A stretch of DNA of 42,940 bases. It comes from Sulfuricurvum sp. GTDB taxonomy: Bacteria; Campylobacterota; Campylobacteria; Campylobacterales; Sulfurimonadaceae. The stretch is from the NCBI RefSeq assembly GCF_028712165.1, contig NZ_JAQTQR010000014.1, positions 1 to 42,940 on the forward strand, given 5' to 3'. Below are positions 37,761 through 42,940 of the stretch, piece after piece (position 1 is the first letter of the stretch; the number at the start of each line of letters is the position of its first letter). The notes under the pieces are model-generated. The model searched no databases. It saw only the letters and a program-made list of their open reading frames with translations, and was not told where the DNA came from. The translations under genes and the position numbers were made by a program.

Positions 37761-38330
37761 TCATCCATCCGTTCGCCCTGAGCCTGTCGAAGGGTAAACG
37801 ATCTCAAATACTTTTGCTTCTTCCCCGAATGAGTGGTAGAGATAAAGCTTGCGAGGCTTTGTCTCCCATTTTTTAAATCGCTGGGACGGCTTTTTAAGAT
37901 ACTCTTCGATAATTTTGACTTGTTCCTCTACACCTAATCCCAATAAGCGACATTCGAGCGGTTGTATTGTCCCTGTACGTATATCTTTTACATCCAAATC
38001 ATATTTGATGCAGGGTTCAAAAATCAGCCTCTTTTCCTCTTCATCAGAGATAATTTTTAATTCTGATGAGAGTCTATGTACTTGTTTGTCTATCGATACA
38101 TAAATCCGAAAGTAGATGCATTTGAGTGCAAAATACCCATTAGTGTCATAGAGGGAACTTTTAGTCTTGATCGTTTCAATCACATCATCAATAGTGTGGG
38201 ATTGTCCGACAAACGGGGCGATATTATCGCGGTCTTTTTTCAATCGGATAGAGGTTCCTCGCATGTCCGTAACGGTTCCGCTATTACCGCATTTGTGCAT
38301 AAGTTTGAAATCATAGTGTATCGTTGTCAT
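37761..38330 (-). CDS. Unrecognised 189-aa protein sharing the EVE-HNH promoter motif
   Basis: I do not recognise a family. The protein has no signal peptide or membrane segment. Short N-terminal features are HKCGNSGTVTDMRGTS and DRDNIAPFVGQSH; the centre is charged (SDEEEKRLIFEPCIKYDLD) and the end is rich in Lys and aromatic residues. The last 11 residues (YPSTGSGRTDG) are encoded by a dispersed palindromic repeat that also supplies the stop, so the original C-terminus was probably replaced. The ATG has an ideal AAGGAG site. Its promoter carries the same inverted-repeat operator as the HNH gene. Confidence 0.7.
   Translation of the reverse strand: MTTIHYDFKLMHKCGNSGTVTDMRGTSIRLKKDRDNIAPFVGQSHTIDDVIETIKTKSSLYDTNGYFALKCIYFRIYVSIDKQVHRLSSELKIISDEEEKRLIFEPCIKYDLDVKDIRTGTIQPLECRLLGLGVEEQVKIIEEYLKKPSQRFKKWETKPRKLYLYHSFGEEAKVFEIVYPSTGSGRTDG
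37770..37795 (-). repeat. Dispersed palindromic (REP-like) repeat, left copy
   Basis: On the minus strand it reads CCCTTCGACA-G-GCTCAGGG flanked by A and CGAACG. It differs by one base from 42163-42188, which lies in the opposite orientation. CCCT and AGGG can close a stem. It lies inside the 3' end of the 189-aa gene. Confidence 0.8.
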
Positions 38331-38348
38331 AGGTTACTCCTTGAAAGA

Positions 38349-38386
38349 AGTATAAAACAAGTGAATTACAAAGTTATGTTACTCAT
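38349..38386 (-). promoter_or_regulatory. Promoter/operator of the 189-aa gene
   Basis: Minus-strand -10 TATACT (38349-38354), 6 nt, half-site GTGAATTAC (38361-38369, as read on plus), an 8-nt spacer, then GTTACTCAT (38378-38386), a 6/9 match to the inverted half-site. It overlaps the end of the exonuclease gene and mirrors the site at 39858-39896. Confidence 0.6.
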
Positions 38387-38893
38387 CTTATTCAAAATTT
38401 CCAGCGTCTTGGTAACGTCGTAAATTGCGCTGTGATAGTGTGCCTCGTCAAACTCGATTTTATAGAATTTGCACGTTTCGATAAGCTTGGGATTTTTAGT
38501 ATTTCCCCGCGCGTCCAACGCTTTGACGTTGTGCTTATTCTCTTTCATGGTACAAAAATGGCGATCAAAACGCACCAGTTTAGCAATATGCCGAAGCTCG
38601 AAAGTGACGTTATGCGCCACTAACGTTTTTGCCCCTTTACAAAATTCGATAAACTCATAGTCATCGATAAAATACTCAGGATAATCCGCATTTGAGCGCA
38701 GTTTTTCGATCCGCTCGGGAGAGAGCTGATGGACGGCTAAGGCATGAGGGTTTACCTCGTATTCGGAGAAGTAGTAACGGTGAAACGTATCCGCGATCAC
38801 ATATGACCCGCCGACGTTTTTCACACGAAATGCGGCGACTTCGATCACATCATGAATGTTGGCGGAGTTGGTTTCGAAGTCTAGGATAATCAA
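38366..38893 (-). CDS. DEDDh-type 3'-5' exonuclease
   Basis: The 175-aa protein is a single RNase T/DnaQ-like exonuclease domain: motif I LDFETN with D5 and E7, motif II AHNVTFE and motif III HSAIYD with H154 and D159. The motif II Asp that normally follows Phe is Glu (E99), an unusual but chemically conservative change. Family enzymes degrade DNA or RNA 3' ends. It is 9 nt downstream of the EVE-HNH gene on the same strand and likely co-transcribed with it. Confidence 0.85.
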   Translation of the reverse strand: MIILDFETNSANIHDVIEVAAFRVKNVGGSYVIADTFHRYYFSEYEVNPHALAVHQLSPERIEKLRSNADYPEYFIDDYEFIEFCKGAKTLVAHNVTFELRHIAKLVRFDRHFCTMKENKHNVKALDARGNTKNPKLIETCKFYKIEFDEAHYHSAIYDVTKTLEILNKMSNITL

Positions 38894-38902
38894 TTGGCTC
38901 TC

Positions 38903-39835
38903 TTATTTATTAAGCATTTTTTTCATTTCATTGATTGTGTATGCAGGCTTTTGTTTATGAAGCATTGCATGACAATTCGGGCAAACGGGTATCAAATCTT
39001 TTTCAGGATCAACTTCATAATTTTCTGCAATACTCGATATTTCTCTTAGGTGGTGTACATGAATAAAATTCTTTCCAATCTCTCCATACGATTTTTCAAA
39101 ATCAAATTTACATATAGCACAGATATATCCATGTTTTTTTACACATTCTTGTCTTGCTTTTGGATTTCTTTCATAAGCATTGACTGTTATCTGTTTTTTT
39201 GCACCTTCAATTAATGTTTCTGCATCATTTTGATTGATCTCTTCAGGTATAAATTCTTCATACCCATTATTCATGATTAAATCATATAATTTTTGCGGAT
39301 ATTCACTCTCTAAAAATTTGTAAACTTTTCCATTGATTCCTAACGCATTGATCTTTTTTTCAAGTTCTGAAAATTCGGTTTGTCCTAAAACAAAGGGGTT
39401 GTCTTTTAAATTCTTAATGACTTTTAGCTTTATGTCTCCGTTATGATCTGCTTTTGAGATAATTTTACAGACCAAGTAAATTCCAACGGTCGGATACTTC
39501 GTAGTGGTATGAGTTGCTCCGTTATAATAAAAGACAACATCATCAATGTTGTCTTTCAATCCATGATGTACTTTTTCTTGCTTAAACTCATTACCATCAT
39601 TTGTATGATTAATAAATTCGTCCGTACCGTCGTTTTCCCATACACTCATAGACGCTTTGACTTGCCAAAAATTTATAGGTTTAGGAGTTTTTTTGCTCTT
39701 GTACAATTCTAGTTCATTGTCGATTTGTGCAAAGATCTCGGGGTGATTTTTACTTTTAATATCATCATAATTTTTTCCATCATCAATCCTTTTTTTACAC
39801 ATATTCAAGATTGCGTTCAAATCGCTTTGGTTCAT
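38903..39835 (-). CDS. EVE-like/HNH endonuclease (candidate modification-dependent restriction enzyme)
   Basis: The 310-aa protein appears to have two parts. Residues about 53-175 (NFWQVKASMSVW, DDVVFYYNGA, VGIYLVCKIISKAD) resemble an EVE/PUA-like modified-base reader. Residues about 228-309 are an HNH nuclease with zinc pairs C239/C242 and C285/C288, H261-H262 in HVHHL, and the CPNCHAMLH end. EVE-HNH fusions are known as modification-dependent restriction endonucleases. The EVE assignment is from pattern only. AAAGG precedes the ATG. A perfect inverted-repeat operator lies at its promoter. Confidence 0.75.
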   Translation of the reverse strand: MNQSDLNAILNMCKKRIDDGKNYDDIKSKNHPEIFAQIDNELELYKSKKTPKPINFWQVKASMSVWENDGTDEFINHTNDGNEFKQEKVHHGLKDNIDDVVFYYNGATHTTTKYPTVGIYLVCKIISKADHNGDIKLKVIKNLKDNPFVLGQTEFSELEKKINALGINGKVYKFLESEYPQKLYDLIMNNGYEEFIPEEINQNDAETLIEGAKKQITVNAYERNPKARQECVKKHGYICAICKFDFEKSYGEIGKNFIHVHHLREISSIAENYEVDPEKDLIPVCPNCHAMLHKQKPAYTINEMKKMLNK

Positions 39836-39857
39836 AGTTTAACCTTTTATTTTTTTA

Positions 39858-39896
39858 ATTATATTGCAAGTGAATTACATATATAGGTAATTCACT
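39858..39896 (-). promoter_or_regulatory. Promoter/operator of the EVE-HNH gene
   Basis: Minus-strand -10 TATAAT (39858-39863). After 6 nt comes the inverted repeat AGTGAATTAC-N8-GTAATTCACT (39869-39896, 10-bp perfect arms). The repeat covers the expected -35 region, so a bound regulator would block or recruit RNA polymerase. The ATG is 22 nt from the -10 box. Confidence 0.65.
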
Positions 39897-39902
39897 ACTA
39901 AA

Positions 39903-41150
39903 TTATTTATTTAATATATTCGTTATATTTTCATAATGAGATTCCAAATGTTCAGTAAAACTAATGATTTCTTTTGATAATCCAGTTGTTAATATATCAA
40001 ATTCTTTTTCATCAAATAGTTCATAAGTCAATTGTCTTTCTTGAAGTGTATAAAATCTAACTTTCGAAGAAATACTCATTTTCATTTCTTCTTGTATTTT
40101 TCTAATTTGATCATTTGTTCTTTGCTTTTCAGTGTTTATATTTAGGATAATAAAATCAATTACAATTTTATGTTTCTTTTGATCATAAACTACTTCTATT
40201 TCAACAATATAATTTTTAATATTTAATGGTCTTCGAATATAAAAACCAAATGGCACTCTAGCTTTACTATATCCTATACGAGCATTACTCAAATGGAAGG
40301 GGCATAAAGATTTATCTTCTTTCATAAATTCTTCTTTATATACAATAGAGTATTCATTTTTATTCATTGCTTTTAATAATTTATTTTTTACCGTTTGCCA
40401 AAAATCAATTTCTTTTTTAGCCCATAAAAGTGGATAACTTTTTGCTATAGAATCTATAGCCTTTATATCATTAACGCTATTGACCATCTTGTGTAAAGAA
40501 TCTTCCATTTTTTTATTCCTTTTGTCTGTTATTTTGTGAATTAAATTTTTATATTGAACAAGCCCTTCTCTCAAAGTTTGCTGATTACTTACTGTTTGAA
40601 TACACTGATCAATCCATTCATCTATATCATCGCGAAAAGATAATGTGTAGTAATCTGTACCTGCTATCAAATTCTTTTTACTATCATCTGAAGCATAATC
40701 TCCAAATTTTGTTAAATAAAACAGTTTGCTATCTTGAGCATGATTTTTTCGTTTTTTCAGCTCTTCGTTGTAATCTGATAATTGTTTATATTGATCTCCT
40801 GCATCAATCTTCATTTCTACACCAATAATAAATTTTTTAGTTTCAATAACAAAATCTATACGTCTATTTGCAGTAGTAGGGTCTTCCCTACTTACTCGAA
40901 TGATTTCGCCATAGTCAGTAAGTTTTAAAACATTTTCAATAAATAGTTTTAAGAATAAATCTTTTTTTCTATGACTTCCATGTGGACTCAATAGCTCATA
41001 AATAAATGTTGAATGTGTTTCAACCTCTTTTTTTTCAATTTGGAGAATCGAAAAAATATTAAAATGTGAACCATGTACAGCTTCTTCTTGCTCCGTTACA
41101 AGAACATTCTTTTTTATTTCATTGATTATTTCCGATATTTTTGCAGTCAT
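39903..41150 (-). CDS. PD-(D/E)XK nuclease, PDDEXK_4-like
   Basis: The 415-aa protein shows the PDDEXK_4 pattern: HFNIFSILQIEKKEVETHS near residues 29-47, FIYELLSPHGSH and LFLKLFIENVL, then the active-site set D99 (RRIDF), E112 and K114 (VEMK), followed by DAGDQYKQLSDY with conserved Gln residues. YLTKFG follows. The remaining 250 residues are unassigned and may bind target or partner. The gene is visibly AT-rich compared with its neighbours, suggesting transfer. It starts 4 nt inside the WYL gene's end (ATGA). Confidence 0.82.
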   Translation of the reverse strand: MTAKISEIINEIKKNVLVTEQEEAVHGSHFNIFSILQIEKKEVETHSTFIYELLSPHGSHRKKDLFLKLFIENVLKLTDYGEIIRVSREDPTTANRRIDFVIETKKFIIGVEMKIDAGDQYKQLSDYNEELKKRKNHAQDSKLFYLTKFGDYASDDSKKNLIAGTDYYTLSFRDDIDEWIDQCIQTVSNQQTLREGLVQYKNLIHKITDKRNKKMEDSLHKMVNSVNDIKAIDSIAKSYPLLWAKKEIDFWQTVKNKLLKAMNKNEYSIVYKEEFMKEDKSLCPFHLSNARIGYSKARVPFGFYIRRPLNIKNYIVEIEVVYDQKKHKIVIDFIILNINTEKQRTNDQIRKIQEEMKMSISSKVRFYTLQERQLTYELFDEKEFDILTTGLSKEIISFTEHLESHYENITNILNK

Positions 41151-42088
41151 TTAAGCCTTTCAATATACTCATTCAGATTTTTATATACTATCTCTCCTAA
41201 CGTATCAGGTCGAATTACTCTAACATACGGAACATACCGTTGAATCGTCGGAATGATCTCCATAAAATCAGTGATATAAAGCTCAATGTCGCAAGAGCCG
41301 TCATGGTACGTTTTTAGAATACGCTGAGTTTTAGAGATCGCTTTACGTTTGAAATACTTGGCAACTTTTGCATCCAAAAACAGCTCAATCGAAAACGGTT
41401 CGACATGCGGTTCATAAAAAGCATTGATCGCGTTATCAAATCCCTCTATAATCGACTCATCAAACGTAAACTCGGTATCCAGTAGCGTAATGTCAGAAAT
41501 GGTGTTGAGGTGATAGCGTCTGATCTCAGAGTATGCTACATCGTAGTTGATTAGATACCAAAACCCTTCAAGGTTTAAAATCTTCAAAGGATAAAGATTT
41601 CTCGACTTATTGTTGTAGGTACACGCTATCTCCCTATGGTGGGTAATCGCATTTTTGATTTGTATGATTTCAGTTTTGAAATCATCGATTTTTTCGATCA
41701 TAGTCTCTTGATAAAAGCTGTTAGATAAGCTCTCTTCGAATTTTTGAAACAGCGCGTCGGTTTGTGTCGCAAACCCTTCATCACTGAACTTATCTTTGCT
41801 TTTGGCTTTGAGCAATGCGATTACTGCGAGTTCGTCACTGTTCAGTAGAGTGCTTGCCAAAAAGTTGCTTTTGGCACAATAACATTTGAGGCTGTAGTCA
41901 TAGTAGATCATTCCATCATTGAACAAGGGGATGAGATACTCTTTAAAATCGAGTTGAATGATTCTTTTGGTGAGGTTTAGCTGTTCAGCTAATTCGGGGG
42001 TTGAAAGTTTGGCTCCGGAGGAGAGGAGGGTTAATAGGTACGATAGTCTTTTACTTCTGTTAGTTTTTAAACTATCCACCCTTAACAA
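41147..42088 (-). CDS. WYL-domain transcriptional regulator
   Basis: The 313-aa protein has an N-terminal winged helix-turn-helix (about residues 13-55: RLSYLLTLLSSGAKLSTPEL then LAEQLNLTKRIIQLDFKEY), and a WYL domain with FWYLINYD near 176-183 followed by IRRYHLNTISDITLLD. WYL proteins sense nucleic-acid ligands and often control defence genes. The start is TTG at 42088, with AGG sites just upstream; a GTG three codons later is an alternative. It overlaps the nuclease gene by 4 nt and is its first co-transcribed gene. Confidence 0.87.
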   Translation of the reverse strand: MLRVDSLKTNRSKRLSYLLTLLSSGAKLSTPELAEQLNLTKRIIQLDFKEYLIPLFNDGMIYYDYSLKCYCAKSNFLASTLLNSDELAVIALLKAKSKDKFSDEGFATQTDALFQKFEESLSNSFYQETMIEKIDDFKTEIIQIKNAITHHREIACTYNNKSRNLYPLKILNLEGFWYLINYDVAYSEIRRYHLNTISDITLLDTEFTFDESIIEGFDNAINAFYEPHVEPFSIELFLDAKVAKYFKRKAISKTQRILKTYHDGSCDIELYITDFMEIIPTIQRYVPYVRVIRPDTLGEIVYKNLNEYIERLK

Positions 42089-42095
42089 ACCTACC

Positions 42096-42113
42096 TACTA
42101 ATATTCTGTAGTA
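42096..42113. promoter_or_regulatory. Short inverted repeat upstream of the WYL gene
   Basis: TACTA-N8-TAGTA, 7 nt upstream of the TTG start, has the same 8-nt spacing as the operators downstream but a different half-site. It may be an autoregulatory site or chance. Confidence 0.3.
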
Positions 42114-42155
42114 TATTCTAACATTTATTTATGATTTTAAAAGTCAAAGTGTAAG

Positions 42156-42233
42156 CCCGTTAACCCTTCGACAAGCTCAGGGCGAACGAGCTCTCGCGTC
42201 ATGGTTCGACATGCTCACCACGAACGAAACGGG
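42156..42233 (+). repeat. Dispersed palindromic (REP-like) double repeat, right copy
   Basis: Two units: CCCTTCGACA-A-GCTCAGGG (42164-42182) with flanking CGAACG, and TGGTTCGACA-T-GCTCACCA (42202-42220) with flanking CGAACG. The stems covary (CCCT/AGGG against TGGT/ACCA) while the loop core TCGACA-N-GCTC is kept. CCCGTT and AACGGG bracket the pair. It lies between the WYL gene and the DUF3373-type gene. Confidence 0.8.
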
Positions 42234-42237
42234 AAGT

Positions 42238-42940
42238 TTAAAATTTATATCGCAAATACGCCCGAATATCTTGGGCTTTATCGACTACCGCACTGGCTAA
42301 ATCGGTATTGGCCGGAATATCACTGATTTTCATCGGAGTTCCGCTTTGACTTCCGAAGAAACCATTGCTTCCGCTGTAGTCATAATTGATGTAGGTATAT
42401 CGGAGCTGAAAACTGAGTCCCGTGGTAAGCGGCTCGGTGAAATAAAGCTCGTATGCATCTCCGCGAGCGGCAATTTTTGAGCCGATAGCGGTGTCTTCCC
42501 CATAGGTAAAGGATCTCCAGTATTGACTGCCGTGATTGAATTCCACTCCCCATTTCCCTTTTTCACTTATGAGTGAGGGCATTTGGGTACCGATCCAATA
42601 GCTGTAGCCGGTTTCACTCTCAGGTGAGCCTAACATCGCTTTGCCGCTATCCGGATCGGTTTTGGACATGGCGCCGCTTGCAAATATCGTCGTTTGACCC
42701 AAATAATCGCCATAGCCCTGTATTCCGTGTAATGCTACGAATGCCGAAGCAAGATGGAGCGAACCGACACTTTGCAAAGACGGATCGTAATTTGCGGGGT
42801 TAAAGTTTCCGAATTGATCGAATCCCGCATTGGTAATATCGATCAGATTATCGGCATGGGTATATTGAAGTTCCGTTTCGATGTTTTTGCTGTGATAGGG
42901 GACGATATTTACAGCATACATGCGGATGTTTCCGGTATCG
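42238..42940 (-). CDS. DUF3373-type outer-membrane protein (partial, N-terminus beyond right edge)
   Basis: The frame stays open to the window edge, so the true start is outside; 233 residues are visible. Alternating amphipathic strands (LSFQLRYTYINYDYSGS near the end) and the final RAYLRYKF with terminal Phe indicate an outer-membrane beta barrel. The sequence resembles DUF3373 proteins of sulfur-oxidising Campylobacterota, which are about twice this length. Transported substrate unknown. Confidence 0.78.
   Translation of the reverse strand, partial: DTGNIRMYAVNIVPYHSKNIETELQYTHADNLIDITNAGFDQFGNFNPANYDPSLQSVGSLHLASAFVALHGIQGYGDYLGQTTIFASGAMSKTDPDSGKAMLGSPESETGYSYWIGTQMPSLISEKGKWGVEFNHGSQYWRSFTYGEDTAIGSKIAARGDAYELYFTEPLTTGLSFQLRYTYINYDYSGSNGFFGSQSGTPMKISDIPANTDLASAVVDKAQDIRAYLRYKF

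Noticed and set aside
39869-39896. Inverted repeat as an intrinsic terminator of the PDDEXK gene
   Set aside because: The stem is AT-rich with an 8-nt loop, and its position over the -35 region plus the matching site at 38361-38386 fits an operator better.
42096-42113. TACTA-N8-TAGTA as a third copy of the island operator
   Set aside because: Spacing matches but the half-site does not, so it is listed only as a weak separate repeat.
37770-42233. The two repeats as att sites of an integrated element
   Set aside because: They are inverted, not direct, belong to a dispersed palindromic family, and no integrase or tRNA gene is near.
37761-42240. CRISPR array or toxin-antitoxin module in the island
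   Set aside because: No regularly spaced repeats and no small gene pair with toxin or antitoxin features were seen.

Overview
The window looks like chromosome of a free-living Campylobacterota (Epsilonproteobacteria) bacterium, probably Sulfurimonas/Sulfuricurvum-like. The reasons are the protein sequences and family content: a pseudaminic acid pathway beside fliD, a TIGR04219 outer-membrane protein, DUF3373-type and DUF2393 proteins, and an S10/spc ribosomal cluster without an L30 gene between S5 and L15. This is an inference from gene content; no 16S rRNA gene is present.

Layout. (1) 1-6044, minus strand: fliD followed by pseB, pseC, pseF, pseG, pseH and pseI (cut by the left edge), the complete UDP-GlcNAc to pseudaminic acid route used to glycosylate flagellin. 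A flagellar sigma-28-like promoter precedes fliD. (2) 6045-9857: the SRP 4.5S RNA gene (ffs) with its own sigma-70 promoter, an HDOD protein, a small hypothetical protein, RNase HII, a TIGR04219 outer-membrane protein and an odd P-loop ATPase. (3) 9944-20673, plus strand: a strong promoter and the fused S10/spc ribosomal cluster from rpsJ to rplO, then secY, map and infA. (4) 20.7-31.4 kb: housekeeping genes (upp, a Sel1 lipoprotein-like protein, ppnP, a CvfB-like RNA-binding protein, an SDR, a stand-alone Cys-type formate dehydrogenase-like molybdoenzyme, yraN, trxA, trxB, dapB, purF, a TIGR01212 radical SAM protein). (5) 31.4-37.75 kb: two DUF2393 membrane proteins, hisIE, an SPFH/HflK-like protein, ilvE, a truncated haemoglobin, an aldehyde dehydrogenase and bcp. 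(6) 37.76-42.24 kb: an accessory island on the minus strand, bounded by two inverted copies of a dispersed palindromic repeat. In transcription order it has a WYL-domain regulator, a PDDEXK_4-type nuclease, an EVE-like/HNH endonuclease, a DEDDh exonuclease and an unrecognised 189-aa protein. (7) 42.24 kb to the right edge: the 3' end of a DUF3373-type outer-membrane protein.

The island is the most interesting part. Two of its genes, the EVE-HNH gene and the unrecognised gene, have the same promoter architecture. Each has a -10 box, then 6 nt, then the half-site GTGAATTAC, an 8-nt spacer and an inverted half-site (perfect at one promoter, 6/9 at the other). In both, the site lies about 30 nt upstream of the start codon. 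Nuclease, modified-base-reader, exonuclease and WYL regulator genes under a shared operator suggest a regulated nucleic-acid defence cassette that includes one protein of unknown function.

The only stretch longer than 300 bases without a protein gene is 6045-6410, which holds ffs and the fliD, ffs and HDOD promoters. No tRNA, rRNA, CRISPR array, insertion sequence or integrase was seen.
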